NCBI GenBank assembly: GCA_000226015.1
Contig: JH152989.1
Coordinates: 140,878 to 204,877, forward strand
Source: Mnemiopsis leidyi
Taxonomy: Eukaryota > Ctenophora > Tentaculata > Lobata > Bolinopsidae
DNA: 64,000 nucleotides
Direction: 5' to 3'
The translations under genes and the position numbers were made by a program. Of this stretch, positions 22,201 to 36,814 are shown piece by piece (the stretch's first letter is position 1; each line of letters begins with the position of its first letter). The notes under the pieces were generated by a model. That model was not told the DNA's origin. It worked only from the letters and a program-made list of their open reading frames with translations, and did no database searches.

Positions 22201-22950
22201 TTTGTACTTATTATTTAAAACGCTACGATTTTTATTAAATTCTTGTAAGTAAGTCAAAAGCTGTCTGCTGTTGAAATATTTGATTCATGATTATCAATTG
22301 ATTTGCATTTTTTATTTCAAATAGCGTTCGATGTAATTGTTCCTAGTATGCTGTCTGACATCCGTCAAAACGATAAGCTTTGTGAAATCAGGGCTTCACC
22401 ATGTTCATGAACATGTTATATAGAATCACTTCAATCATTTATAGCGTTCGTACCACCAATTTAACGCAGTTTCAATCGGTTTGCTAGCCACGATTCTGAA
22501 GAAATAACATTCCCATAAAAAGCAAGCTGGGCAGAATGAAATTTTCAGCGTATCAGACCTTAAACTTACCACCCTCTTAACTTTTTATGGACTTCAGTAC
22601 CATCTTAGTCCTTACTATTTATCTTTCTCACTATTTACTTATCTTACTATTTACTTATCTTAGTGTGAACGACAGATCTGCTGGGAACATACATGAACAT
22701 ACATACATAAAGATATATACATGTATGAAGATCTGCTGAGAACGTAAGATCTGTTCTCAGTTTGGAAACGGCATAGATCAAGAATGTAAAAATATCCAAA
22801 TGCGTTTACTTTTTTATGCTTTGCTGAGTTTCAATTTTAGGGTCCATACTGAGGCACTCACCGGTTTATCAGTCCAAGTAGACGTCTCCCTATCATTATC
22901 CAAACGTCTCTTCAACTACACCGGCGAGAGATCTACACTCTTAGTGCCTT
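19297..22950. other. Intergenic, start of gene desert
   Basis: Contains the 3' UTR of the actin-like gene and then AT-rich sequence with no supported exon. A three-copy 20-bp repeat lies at 20053-20112, CACGTG sites at 21045 and 21536, and a short CTTATCTTACTATTTA repeat near 22625-22665. Confidence 0.5.
20053..20112 (+). repeat. Three-copy 20-bp tandem repeat
   Basis: Unit TTATATGAAAGAATGAATGG repeated three times; the third copy has three changes. It is too short to say more. Confidence 0.85.
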
Positions 22951-23105
<155 letters not shown>

Positions 23106-24478
23106 TAAGCTATCGGAATCTGAAGCTACATGAATAAACGAAATTATTATTCATCCTTCTCGCTCTATAATTCCTCCCTAAATTATTTTCCCTGTTTTCG
23201 TTATTACCGAGCTCGTGCCGTATCGCGATCCTCCTCTTTGTTGGTTTCGGAGGGAAGTCTGACGGAGCTCTCTTCCCTCACCCCGAGTCACACTGTCACG
23301 GGCTGATGCCCCCGGAAGTGTATGTCGCTTTTACAGGGAGACATTGGGAAGGGGAAAAGAGAACGCGCGACCTGGTAAAGAATAATTAATCGGGCTGCCC
23401 AGATTTGAGTTCTCGGGACGTGCATTAGCCTAAACGAAGTTCTACTTCTACCGATTTGCCAAGTGGAACCCTTAAAAACTAGATTCTTATTTTTTGTTCT
23501 CACCGCGGTGTTATAGTCTCGGAAAGGTAGAAAAATCTAGCCTTATTTTTTTGACTGATGGATGCAGCGTTGCTCGTGCTAAAACATGATCTCAAACGCC
23601 ACGTTTAGCCGATTTAGCTTGCCCATATACTGTTGAAAACTCCATCGTTGGCCGGACCTAATCTGTAAATTCCTTATTGCTTATCGACAGCCAGAATTAT
23701 GTACTTGTGCTTGTCGGCAAAACTTTCTCTGTGTTTACCGCCGAAGCCCCTGAACAGATTGACAGTTGTTTTTTTCTGCGCCAGCCATCAAAGAAGGCGT
23801 TACATCCCCCTCTTTTCTCCCTCTTTTCTCATCATTTTCCTCGCTCTCCGAGTCTCGGTAAACCGAGTTCCAACTTAGCCGGTACCTCCCTGACGTGCTC
23901 TGTTTAAACGAGCTCCGTAATCGTTTCGTCACCCATGGACCGGTCTAGAGACTCTTTTCTCGGTCTAAACAGGTGACGAGCACAGTTGACAGAGTACCGG
24001 ACTGCCCTAATTATGTATCCAGTATATCTGTGTTTAATGCTAGATGCTGTCAGGCCAATTCAAATGCCCAATTTGATGTTTCATCGCGTTGGTGATAAGT
24101 TAAACGCTCCATAGAATTACCAAAAGGTGGCACATTTATTGTTTTGTTAGGTCACATGACCAGCACGCAAATCACTTTTCTCTGGACGTTTTGTCCTCGT
24201 TAAATTGTCAGCTGCTCAGTACCTCGTAATGTTCCGTGTTTGAGTTTCCTTGTTCCTTGTCTTTTTGGGCGAAGCTGGTGCTGCCCTTGCGGTGCCAACC
24301 CCAAGGCTTCGCGTTTTTCTTGGAACCTTAAAATTTCAATTTTATTTGCTCCGCGTGAAACCCAGGGAGAGATATATTTGGTGGTAACTTGTAACGTGAC
24401 GTTTTTACCAAAGTTAATCAATACCTTTCAATAAAATTCTTGTAAAACAGTTAAAGTAGAATCAATTCCGCGTTTCGT

Positions 24479-24522
24479 ATTGGTCGCGTGAGTCACGTGT
24501 TTGTTTTCTCTTTTCTGATTGG
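24479..24522. promoter_or_regulatory. Composite CCAAT / E-box / CCAAT module
   Basis: ATTGG at 24479, CACGTG at 24494 and ATTGG at 24518 within 44 bases. ATTGG is the reverse of the NF-Y CCAAT box and CACGTG is the core of bHLH-ZIP factors such as USF, MITF/TFE and MYC. Function is inferred from motif only. Confidence 0.4.
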
Positions 24523-25083
24523 TCCATTGTTGGTCTCGTGCTGAGGTCCGTCTAATTTTATTGGCCCGCCGCGTGTCCATGCGGCTGGATTATAATTGAC
24601 CCTGGTAATTTAATGACATGCCAAAACCTTTGAGTTGTATGCTTTGCAACATTTTAGTACGGCGGCAAAGATTGTTCCCAAAATGCACGATGACATCCAG
24701 AATTAACAATTCCATGGGCTCATGTTCTAGCCCACACCAGAGAAAGGCCGCGCGGTGTGTCAAAATCAACTAATTTTCTCCCGGACCGTTTACTAGATTC
24801 TAATTCTCGGCTTGCAGCAAACCAATCGCGGTAACATCAGCTGCTCCCTCTTGCAGTAGACTCGGGTAATTTTTGCAGTGTGGTGCATATTGATTTGTGT
24901 TCCTCGACTGTGTCACTTTTCTCTTTACTTCACTCCTCTGATTCATGCTTACAGCGATTCTGTGAGCGTCAAATCGACCTAGCTCACACAAATCATAGCT
25001 GACAAGCCCCAATTAAACGTGAATACCCGTAATTCTAAGCGGTACTATCGTTCCGCCCTGATGACCGCTCATCCTGGCTTGTC

Positions 25084-25130
25084 ATTGGCCAACTGCAGAA
25101 CACGTGAGGAGATCCAAGCTCGCTGATTGG
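25084..25130. promoter_or_regulatory. Composite CCAAT / E-box / CCAAT module
   Basis: ATTGG at 25084, CACGTG at 25101 and ATTGG at 25126: the same order, orientation and nearly the same spacing as the module at 24479-24522. The recurrence is what makes it notable. Confidence 0.4.
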
Positions 25131-28100
25131 CTCTCCTCCAGGTTGCCCCCTCTCCTGTCACACTTGTCGGATTGTGCGGTTTTGTTCTCCCCCTGGTCGT
25201 TTCCATGAGGAATTTTCTGATGTTTGTTCTCCAACCGAACACCTGTTAGGTAGCACCCATTAATAAAATTAGGATTATATTAATCAGCATTAAGCGCCCT
25301 CAATTTGCTCGCACGTTAAGCTTTTTCAAGGGTTCCATTGATATATATATTACCAAATAAACCTGTTGTCGATTAGTGACTGCTAGTAAAAAATTTGTTC
25401 ATTTTTGGTTGCCCTCATTAAGAAAAAGGGTTTTGTCGTGGGCAGAGATAATAACCTAATTCGAAAGAGCGTATTTTGCGATTTGCTGATCCATTTTTGT
25501 CTCCCCTGCGTGCTCAGCAAAAATCTTAAATTTTGCAAATTATTTCAAAGTTCTCTTCCTTTTCTATTACCGCAAATGCCAATAATTTGGCATATGGTAC
25601 TTTTTAGCGATCAAAGCTCTAAAAACAAGTAGAATAGAAAAACGATAATCTAATCTATCAGAACCGTAGCCACCTGCTGTAGATTTCAATAATTTGGCAC
25701 AGTCCGAGGAGATTTAAATGATAATATGTGAAGAAGGATCACTGCTTTCAGTAGAAGTTGGGTCGGGTACTGGAGTTAATTGCAAACTGGACAAGCGCGG
25801 CTTGGTCACGTGACGTGTCGGCAAAGAGACTCCTTCTCATTACGAGGCTGGTTTAATGGCCCTCTCCATGATCTGTGCCATTAGTTATAAATAAATAGTT
25901 GATTACTTTCTACCAACTGTAGGTAACCATGTCTCTCTCGAACTGACTTCATTGTTTCTTTCTTCACTGTTTCAGATCATGGACATATTAAGTTGCTAAA
26001 ATGCATCTTATGGTTGAAAACATTAGCCTTGATAACCTGCATTTGGACAGATATTTTGATTTTTTAAGTCAGCAAACAATATTCCCGATAAAATTGATAC
26101 TCGAACGCTGCTCTCTCCAAGAGTACGAAAAATACCGAAATTCAACATTGCTTACCATCAAATCATCATCTGCCGTTCCTTCCCCTTTACTAGACACTGT
26201 ACGTGTTGATAGTTCTCCGCCTTGTTCACTGCTTCAAAATTCTCTTTTCCATTTCCGTATCTCAGTAAACTTTTCTTTCTTTCCAACTCCTGGACCACTG
26301 CTGCTATCTCGATATTTCCCGTTATATTATATTATTTCATTCCGATAAAAAGTTTACTTTACTTACTAATTTATAAATTGTTACAGACTTAACGTGAGCT
26401 CTTTTGAATTTTATTGGTGAAAAATAGTATTGTCAGATTCGAATGGTTATCATTAATTTGAGCTTTATTCAAGCAAGCTGATGGAAAAATGTTTGATAGA
26501 AAAATCAGCTTCAATACAATTCTTGTAAACTTTTCTCTGTTGACCTCTATATGACAGTGTTTTGAGAAGGTCTCTCCTGGATTGTTATACTCATATATGA
26601 CAATTCAATTCGCGTTGTCTAATTAAATCATGTAATTCCGGAAAAAAACTAATAGCGTAAATAAATGCAGTTTAGTATCCTTTGAAGTTCCATTCTGAAA
26701 ATATTATCATGATTATGATTGAGCAATTTGCAATTAACTTATCAACCTCAAGTCTCTCCCAAATTTTCTGGTAATTTTGCAGAGAGTTAATTAGAGTTCA
26801 ACCACCCTTTTCCGCTCTCACACGGAAAAAGATGCCCTAAAACGTGCCGAATTAACGACTAAGCAGTTAAATATAAGCGATTCGTTTTGGCGATGGTTTG
26901 ATAGCGAGTAACGGCCCTACAATCGATGCGGCCCCAGTTTTTGTTTTTGTGCAGTTTTGACCGTCCGCAAGTCACAATTATTTGGAAACAAGATTTTCGG
27001 TTACAAAGTGGAAACAAAACTTGATCTAATTTCTGATAGAATGTTTGTAGGAATCAAATTCACAGCTGCAATAAGAATTGATGAAGCTCATGATTTAACT
27101 GTCTCTAATCATAGATTTAGCAAACTATTACGTAATCCCAAAATCTGCATCCAATATCCGGGTGCCATTGTCAAAGAGTTTATTAGGTTAAAGGTAACAT
27201 TTTTCACCGTTGGAACAAAAATCATTTCGTATTTATCTACGCTTTATTGATCTCAACTGACATTCTTTAATTTTCACTCTCCTAAATTGAGCTTGGCCGC
27301 TACTTAAAATGGATTAATTCTTTGTTGCGATATTACGGAACCCAAACTCAAATACATCCTTTTAACTTTTCTGTGATGAAGGTGATTATATATAATTATA
27401 TATAATTATATACTATTTTATAATTAGTGATCATACGTGTAACATCTTTTTTATAAACCCTGCTATCAGAAATGAAAAAATATCGCCATCGTCTCTACTA
27501 ACAAGTACAGGCCTTCAGGGTCTTTTAAGAATTGTTTCCAAATTTCAACTCTACACTATTGACACAAATAAATTCTGCACGCTTGTGTACAGTTGCGTTA
27601 AATTAAATTCAATATCTTTATGGGCAACCTAACAAAAGAATTCGACCCGATAATGTAAAGATCCGTGCGGCGCCGGTCCTACAATTCCGATCGATCGGCA
27701 TTCAGCGGTTTAGAATAAGATGTATACAAAGTGCCTGGACTAAATTAACATTTGCAATTATTTAACCCTCTTTTATGTGCGTCACTACATGATTACACAC
27801 TATTTGTTGGCGTTAGCGGAGGTTGCGATTCAAACTTACGTCATTGCACATTGAATAATTGCCGTTTTTATTGAATCCCTGTAAAGCTGGTTTAAACCTC
27901 TGCAGTACTGGAAGGGGTTCTGTAGATATCTAAAAGATAAGAGCAGGTTATAGTCTGTAGTTTTCAAAAAACTAGTGTTTATCGTCTTCAGCTTCAGTGC
28001 TGCTCGTTCATCCCTAAGCTAGAGCAACTCTATGGAGTCTTGTTCTCTTTCACTAAGACGGTTTCTAAAAGATTTAATCAATGATTTTTTGTGTTTTCAT

Positions 28101-30402
28101 TGTGTTCAGTAATCATTTTTTCCTTTTTACTCCTTAGTAAGTTTTAACTAAATCCCTCAATAATTAAGTTATATCATGTTTTTCGCATGAAAATAGGTTT
28201 TACGTCAGATTAGATTTAAAAGCCAACCTGCTTCCCGACACGCTTTCTCCCGAAAGGCTGCGAAAACCGAGCACGTGACTCATTCAGCTAATTTTAATGT
28301 CAATGATGTGATGAGTCCAACGTCAGTTCACCAACCTCAGCAGGTATATGTGGGTCGGCAGATATCGTTACAGAACTTAGTAAACTTACTTTCTGCGGGT
28401 GTCACGCGTTTTTTAGCACATTAAATGAGTTTTAATGGCTGATTTTGGGAGTTATTTCTCACTCGAAGATATGTGTTAAGCGAGGACATGAATATCAAGA
28501 CGTTCATTGGTGAAATATGGAGCAATTTTATGTAGTCTCAACGTCATATGGTTTAAATGTTGAGATTTCTGATTATGTTTCTGTATCGTACAGACTATTG
28601 AAACAGTTGATACTCTTCATTATAACACAGAAGTAGAAAAAAACGTTTAATTATTTTCAATTTCTTTTAATTATTTATAATTTTTGATCCTGTAAGAGGG
28701 TGATAGAAATAAGAAGTTTTCATTATAAAATTGAGACCCTATACCAGAACGCACTCTGTCATTTTCTTAGTAATACTTTGACGTTTTCTTGGAATAAGGT
28801 TTTGGTCCTTTGTCTTAGTAGCTTCTTTTATCTATAAACATTTTACTATAAGCTTTAAATAGGTACCAATCATGAAGACGGGCTGTTGGAACTTCTGATC
28901 AGGAATTTCTGTGAAGTGTTAGTGATGTGGCCTGTTACCATCCTGGCTTCGGACAACCATATTCTGGGACGATCGCACAAATCATAACTACTGTTCAATT
29001 TTTGAACCATTCAAATACTGAAATTCCTGAAATTCAAATTTCTAGGGCCAACAAATAAAGATCGGAAGCGGAAAAAAATCTCGAAAAGTGGGGAAAATCG
29101 TGATTTATCGCGGAAATTTCTAAAATTGCGATTTGTCGTAGTTATTGCAAAATTTCGCGATACAGCACCGACCGAGGTCCACTACGAACTTTTGCCTCTG
29201 TTTTTGAGTGCAGACTAATGGTGTACAAAACAGATGGTACTAGAACCGACTTTCCTAACGCAATAATACTTCGTAAGCTAACTTTTTGTGCGGGATCCCA
29301 TTACTCAAGTAATGGCATTAACGACCATCTCACTCTTACTCACCCACTGCGGTTTGAATTTAAATTGAATCCCCTCTCGTCACATCGCAACATTATTTAT
29401 TCGATCCGGCAGGTCATTGGCTTCTGATTTGAAATGATTATGCAGTCCGGGACGCAATAGACCTTGGTTCCTAGGTGGCTTCATGAGAGCTGGTCTGGAA
29501 AAGGTCTGTTTCAAATTTGCGACCTCCATTACACCATATCGGTTGGGTGAGAGCGCTCCCTTTACCCCGGTTATTGTCTCTCTCTTTCCTTGTTAATCTT
29601 CACAGAACAGACAGCCCCGCTCCAACGATACCTTAAATTCGGTAAATTTCAATCGAATATGTTACAAAATTGTTGTAAGTTACAAGATCGCAATAATCAA
29701 CAAACATATCCAGGATATCCCGGCTATTTGAACTGACTATCTGACTTTTCCATCGCTTCCTCCCTTCTTCCGCTTCGCCCATTACCTCACTGTAACGCAT
29801 TGAAGCATGACACGATTTTTTATAGTTGTCTTTCTTATATTTTTCAGCACTTTTGTTCGCTACCACGCGCTTCCAACCTCAACTGCCGCCCAAAACTTGG
29901 TAAGCAGCCGATTTGGGGCCCTCTATTCGAACCTCTCCCGATTCTCACGGACCCTCTGCTCCTTCCACCATCTCTCTCCTCCCACTAAGTCCTATAAGTC
30001 AGTTGACGCCCCTGAGCACAATGAATCTTGTATCAAATTATTTAAACTGACCATGCTTCAAGTTGAAAAAAGAAGGCGACTGACAGTCTGCAGTATACGT
30101 TGTATGAGAATTCAAGCGTGATGCAAGTTTTCCAGTTTAGGCCACTTTTCAGCCACAAATTTCGTTAATCTTACGTTGAATGGAGTCGAATTTTCGGGTA
30201 CACTAACAAGTGAGTTCGACGAGGTGGTGGGAGAAATTTCAAAATGTTTGGTGTGTCAGCAAGCGGTCTTTCAGGTCAATTTCATGGACCGTGTGAGTCA
30301 TAATAAAGCATTACTTATGCAAGCACGGAATATGTGTTCGCTTTAAATCACGAGGAGGCAGCCGAGCGCTCCATTGAACGAGCAGCAAGTTCAAGACTGA
30401 GT

Positions 30403-30456
30403 CACGTGAGGCGTTTCCGGCGTTTTGATTGGTCGAGCGTGCCGGTTTTGTCCAAT
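30403..30456. promoter_or_regulatory. E-box with two CCAAT boxes
   Basis: CACGTG at 30403, ATTGG at 30428 and CCAAT at 30452, the last two in opposite orientation. Motif evidence only. Confidence 0.35.
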
Positions 30457-31844
30457 GGGCTACGCCTCTGGGGTATGGCGTCTGTTGTCTTGATCGAGTT
30501 TAAATCAGTTTTTCAGCACTCAACTTGTTTGAACGTTTTTGTGGCAGTTCGAATGACGTTGAGTGGCCTGCATTTATCATGATCCCTGTCATTGTAAACA
30601 CTGCCTTCCTTGTAACAGTTGCCCGTTTTGTAAGAATTTCCGTTTTGTAACGACGTTTTTAGTCGAAAAGTTGAAATATCGTTTTGAAATATTTGCTAAA
30701 AATCAAATCGCACCCTAAACATAGAATTTAAAAGGCAACGATCTTTGAAGCTTCGCTTATTATAAGGTCTTTTGACCTTTAAAATTGTAAAAAAACCAAA
30801 AACTGTCAATCCAGTGACATTCACGGGCCTTCCAAATTATCTTTATTAATGATGATATCATGACAATGCCTCGAACCTATAATGCCTGGCTACTATAAAG
30901 ACGTGACTATTCGGCGAGTCTGGTTCAACCTGCCACCTCCTGTTTGTTTTATCCTAAGTGCTCCAAAAACAACATCGTTTTACCGTGTTTTTGTGTAAAC
31001 ACATGATTTTTCATAATTTTTTCATATTTGAACGGCTGTTTAGAACTTATCGGCTCTGTAGTTGATGTTACGCAGGTTGAATTTCTGTAGTAGTATTATT
31101 TTTGTTCCCACTAAAGCGGCCGCCACGAAAACAGAGCTCACCAGAGTCTGTAATTTCCCCGATAACATTTTATGTCCGGACTGTCCTATTTGAACAAATA
31201 ACCAGCTGCTTGTAATTGCTCCGTAGTCGGATCTTTATCATCAGGGTGCAGGCCGTTTTGCCGTGTAACTACTATTCTCGAACTCTCCCCTTCACCATGA
31301 TGTACCGCAAGCTCTTAAACCAGAATTGAAACTGTGTAATTGTACCACTCTCCCTCTCTCTCCAAATCCGGGATTTTATGACTGCCGAAAGCTTCCAAAT
31401 AACTCGTGCCGTTAGAGCCGTTTACAAACCACGGGTTAAGCAGTTTCAGCCGAGTCTAAAAACTATGGGACTGTCTCAGAAGCACCTGGGCTAGTCCGCA
31501 AGTTTTAAGAATTGGTTAAAACCTCCCAGGGGTTTGCTCTAAGTTCCAGACCTTTCTTCTATGTTTTAGTTCTCCCAACTCTCCCTGCCGTGCAAAGTGA
31601 CTCAAAGTTACGTAATCCGGTAATCCCTGCCGGACCGCCTGGCCGATAATGGTACACACTGCATGGTGCTCTCTCGCCGGACCAGCTTTATCGTAACATA
31701 ACTAAGCAAAACCGCTCCACCAGCAGTATACACCGGGCCATGTTTCCTGTGTGCCATTAGTATCGGCCGTTGTGCCCAGTAGTGGCTAGGTGTTTTTCAG
31801 AACGTTCTGGGTGAAGTTCCCGGAGAGTTGATGAGTGTTTAACA

Positions 31845-31893
31845 ATGTCCCGAGCCCTGTTGCTACTGCTGCTGGTCCTCAGGGGTCAACCGG
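31845..31893 (+). CDS. Possible first exon encoding a signal peptide
   Basis: ATG at 31845 begins MSRALLLLLLVLRGQPG, a textbook signal peptide with an Arg-bearing n-region and a seven-residue leucine-rich core, and the frame meets G/GTATCA at 31893/31894, a possible donor in phase 1. Phase 1 after the signal peptide is the common arrangement in secreted and receptor genes. The preceding 250 bases are richer in CpG than the surroundings. I found no downstream exon to join it to, so this may be chance. Confidence 0.3.
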
Positions 31894-34800
31894 GTATCAC
31901 TTTCCGTTTTTAGGGCTCATCCCGATCGAATTTGAGGCAAACTGTCTTGGGTCAAATATTTTTCAATCATTCAATTATACCCGCTTGCATTTTATATGAG
32001 GAATTTCCGGTAAATTGTACGTGTAGCCAAGCCACCGAATTAAATTACTGTTACAAAATGGGAAAGGAATGATCATGCCAGATAGGTATTTTGTTATTTT
32101 TAGACGATCCGTATTTGAAACTTAACGTCACCGAAAATGTCATCCAAAATGGGGAATTTCATCAACTTGATGTTAAAATTCATTTGATTAATCATTCTCA
32201 TTTGAGAGACGCAAGCGATGAAAATACAAATTAGGGTCGGTAAGTGCTTGAATTTCATCCTGTTTTCCATCCTGGACTGCCGCAAAAAAGCTAACCTGAC
32301 CACTGATTATCTGCCGATATCAGTAATTCGTTTCCAGCGTCTAGATTCTGATTGACCTAACATATTAGCGTCTCTATTTGAAATTTGCAAACAATATTCC
32401 TTGACCAAAATATAGATGATAGTAATATCTCTGAGTGCCAAGATGACAGGGCTTCCTTCACAGCACGACTAGGCTGGGGGACGACGGCTCCAACTGGGTC
32501 CTCCCAAATTGCCCAATTTTAGACGATTTTTATTTGCGCTTTTAGACTCCATTGTACTCTCGGTTTATAAGATTTCCCCGTGTTTCCGCTCTATGTTTTC
32601 GGGTGGAATTTTCGATTTTATGGAAACGATTTGAGTTGTGCATGGATTATTTCCCTTTTAAATCGAGCTGGGTTGCAACAACGGCAAAGGTTTGCGCTAA
32701 AAAGTATAGTTGTCAAGGCAAGAATTTGAAAAGGTTTCATGCAGCATCATAAAATGAGGACTTGAGGTTTTTATGATGTTCTCATATTTGAGTGCTACAA
32801 CCCTGATGATATTAAAAAAACCGCATTTTGCTCCGATGAATCGAGATGTTTATTTTTTTCAACCGCTCAAAAGTAGGGTTTTTAGGTTGTTACACCCAGT
32901 GACCTATGAGCTTGAACCTCAGTTGTAGCCATGCTGCGGCTATATGCATTTTTTGAAATTCCCGGCTGGGAAACCCTTTTTTAAGTTCAACGGAAATCCT
33001 GGTGGGATTTGGTGAATGTCAGTCTGCTATATCCTCATGTCCTTTTTTTCACCTTTCTGACCTAGAAATTTTTAGCTGTTACCCAGCCCACCTTCGTGGA
33101 TGTCCACTTCCGAATCTCTCAAATTTACGAGGTTTCCCGTCTCCGGGGACATTAATTTCCGGGGCTGGGAAATGAAATTAGCAAGCTTGTTTTACGTGCT
33201 GTGAATTTTCTAACTTCATTCAAATGGAAGGTTGATCTGCATTGGAATCGAGTGTTGGCGCCCCGGTGTCTCCTCCAAAAAGATCTTTTGTCATGCTTTA
33301 CTTGATTTAAGAGGCTTATTTTAAATTAAACTAAATCATTCATTTAGTTTTGCATGATTTTCACTTATTATGCACATATGTCGAGTGATAAATAAAGTGA
33401 AACGCAATCGTACGTCGAAGGAATGTTTTTAAAGTGTTCGCCTTCTAGCCTCCAATTTTAACTCGAAAGGAATATATAATCGGCCAAAAATCTTGCTACA
33501 GAGCCGCTGTTTCCCTAGGTGACAGTAACAGTGCATTCTTGAAAGTCTAAAATCTGCGGCAGCAGCTCTAGCGCTGTAATCAACCGATAGTGGTTTACTC
33601 GGGTCGCAATCAACTACAACAAAGGTTATAGTAATAGGTACAGTGGGCTTCGTTGATGCTTCAATTAAAATTTTAAACTGCTATAGTACTACTCCCTACT
33701 AATGCTCCAATTCTCGAGTCTATAATTGGTGTCGATTGTAATGGGGCGGCAGTTCAGACGTTAAGATTAAGGAATCGCCCACCTTCTCCCCTTACCCATC
33801 CCATCCCAAGTCGGCTCTAAAATTGCAATGTGCCACTTTTGATCATTGATCCCTATACGGACTGACGAAATCATTAATTTAAGCTGCTACAAAACACACC
33901 TGTCAGTCTCGAAAGGCTCGTCAGGCAGCTGATTAAGGAGCCAGCCTGGGCTTTGGTATCACATACGGGTTTAGTTTGTTAGGGGTGCCGTGTTTGCTTT
34001 CCCGCAATGAAGTCTTCAATGAAATATGAGTTTACGTGGTCTCGAATCTCATTTGCAAACTATTGTTGGGCCTAGTGTCACGCGTCACGTTTTTCATTGT
34101 CACGGGTTGCTTCAGGGTTATCAATGTTTTTCAATAGCTAGGAATGCAGTCCTCAGGCCGTGGCGCGACTTTAAAATTTTAATAGTTTAAGGCGACAGTT
34201 TGTAATTTAGATCGGAAAAAATTTATTCACTATTCTGATTCCCGAATTTTAATTTTAACTGTTATCAATTTGTAACAAAAGGAACCCCTATGTGCAACAA
34301 ATTAAATACCTGAACACAATTCATGTAAACCCTTGGCTACAATATGTGCTAGTTCCCCTGCTACACATCTACGGAATTTAAATGAATTTTTGTTATTAAA
34401 CCTTGCCCCGTCTGCGAATCGCTAATAAATTGTAGTTAAAGAACATCCTCATTTCATTGACCTAATTCTTCATATTTCACATAGTGCGAGTCTCAACGAC
34501 AAATTTCGTGTCTTTTGGGACTTCACCTCTACATGGAGCGCCAGCCTATTTCAAATGGGCTCGCTCCGGCATCAATACCAGGACCACGTGCTCACGATTT
34601 TGTGATTAAACCCTTCAATTCCTGATGAAATGAAAATAGCAAAGTGAAATTCCAGTCTTAATTACCCAGCGGGACTCTAAAATCTGGGCCAGAGTACGTC
34701 CTAAAATATTCCAGTTATTTTTGATAAGGCGCAGTTGACTATAGGAAAGTCTGGGTCGAGTCAAATCGGTCATCTTTTCGTCTGCGCTATTTAATGAAAA

Positions 34801-35298
34801 TTTGAGCTGGTAAATCTAACTAGGTCCGATTTTTAGTTTATGAGCTTCGAAACGATGACGATACTCCTTCAAATTTGGTCACCCTAAGATGAAATCCTGC
34901 TTAATAGTTCCCCATAGGATGCTTCAAATGCATTAAATTTCATATCTTAGTCCACGCGCAAGTGAATAGGAGCTCATAAAACGGGGTTCCCATTAATTAC
35001 CTGTCATTTCTTCATCACTCTTTCTCCGCTCCTTTTGCAGCTCATCCCATATTCCCTCCTGTATTCCAATATCATTTCCACGATATAATCCTGCTGATAA
35101 TGTTCTATCACTACTCGGTGTACACGCCATCGTTTCCAATGGCATTTCCAATTATCATCTCGTGCTACACGCATACATTTGACCAACCTTTTTGTATCGC
35201 TCTACTCAAATGTAGGTTTAAGACACCGTCCCTACTTAGCTTTTCACTTGGGTATCCGGAACTTGTTTGCATGGATCACGTGCAACCCGTTCCTCTCA

Positions 35299-35709
35299 GC
35301 TTTGATCTTATCTCGTTCTGTGTTGGTTGGAGCTTATGTTGGGTTCGGAGGTACTGCTTTGATCTTATCTGATTATTATCTCGTTCTGTGTTGGTTGGAG
35401 CTTATGTTAGGTTCAGAGGTACTGCTTTGATCTTATCTCGTTCTGTGTTGGTTGGAGCTTATGTTAGGTTCGGAGGTACTGCTTTGATCTTATCTCGTTC
35501 TATGTTGGTTGGAGCTTATGTTAGGTTCAGAGGTACTGCTTTGATCTTATCTCGTTCTGTGTTGGTTGGAGCTTATGTTAGGTTCGGAGGTACTGCTTTG
35601 ATCTTATCTCGTTCTGTGTTGGTTGGAGCTTATGTTAGGTTCGCAGGTACTGCTTTGATCTTATATCGTTCTGTGTTGGTTGGAGCTTATGTTAGGTTCG
35701 GAGGTACTG
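35299..35709 (+). repeat. 57-bp minisatellite, seven copies
   Basis: Seven tandem copies of a unit that starts GCTTTGATCTTATCTCGTTC and ends GGTTCGGAGGTACT; the second copy carries an 11-base internal insertion and the others differ at one to three bases. Since 57 is a multiple of three, one frame stays open and would encode a 19-residue repeat (LILSRSVLVGAYVRFGGTA). No start, splice or flanking coding signal supports translation. Confidence 0.95.
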
Positions 35710-36814
35710 AAGATGTCTCTTGGTGTGTTTTATGGACGTCTGGTCGGGACTTTCTTATGTCAGAAACAGCGTGTCTCAATATTGATTAGTCATATGTGAC
35801 TACCTATTGGTCAATCATCACCTGACCGAAAATTATCTGACTTCTTTCATGATATTCCGACTTTTGTACGAAATACATAACCTATCACCGATTTAGGTCA
35901 CTTACTGCAACGTTATCAGTTATATAAACTTGATCCGTTTTTGCATCACAATTTTAAACTTGTGCCGTTGAAAAATTTGTTCCAATTGCAACATTCTAAA
36001 TATATCAGTCTAAGGGTTATATCCGTAGTAGCAGCTTTTGAAACATTCTATCGCGAATAATCATTACTTGGAATTTCCAGACCGTTTTGTCTCGTTAAAC
36101 ATAGTTTTAAGTGGCAACATCATGAACATGTAATTGTAAGCGTTCCTATATGTTTGGCGGTACGGCGGCATTAAAATTCTGAATAACTGGGGAGGTTGCT
36201 TCTTAATTTATTGGGCGTCCCCGAGGTACCTCCTCAAGTATTAGTTTAACAAGAGACAAGATAATTTTTCAAAGTCTGTTACCCGACAGTTAATTTTTTG
36301 ATCAAATTGTCAATTTTTAATAAAAAGATCGCTGGCTTTGTTGGAAATTGACTATTTTTAGCCGATCTTAACTTTTATGAATCCATGCAACCTTCATAAA
36401 CTGGGGATTTTTGGTGAGGAATCGAAAAGCTTTTTGATCATGTGACAGTGATTGACAAATGAGAAAACAGATGTGTCCAATCAATTTTGAGAAACACTGT
36501 CCATCGTTCTCACAATTATTTTCATTATCAACTAGTAATTTCATGATATGAATTTAAGTATTCATTAAAGTACAGAGCTCTGACCCTGCCATAGGTGACC
36601 GTACAATCAACTTTGAAAAGTGTTTTTGAGGGCTTATAATAAAGGTCCTATACTCGTATTGTTCCCTTCTCGGGAAAACTCTTAATCACCCACACAATGT
36701 CAGCAGCTGGTGGGAGCTTGTAACAATGATTTGTTTTAAGTGGTCTTCCGCCCCTGCCCGCACGATCGCGCATAATTACCGGGCCCAGCTGAACCTGATC
36801 GGTCGCTTCTACCG

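Noticed and set aside
26957-27250. 97-codon ORF in the desert
   Set aside because: No homology, no splice context, base composition as its surroundings.
35388-35789. Protein-coding gene made of 19-residue repeats
   Set aside because: The open frame follows from a 57-bp satellite unit that is a multiple of three; nothing else indicates translation.
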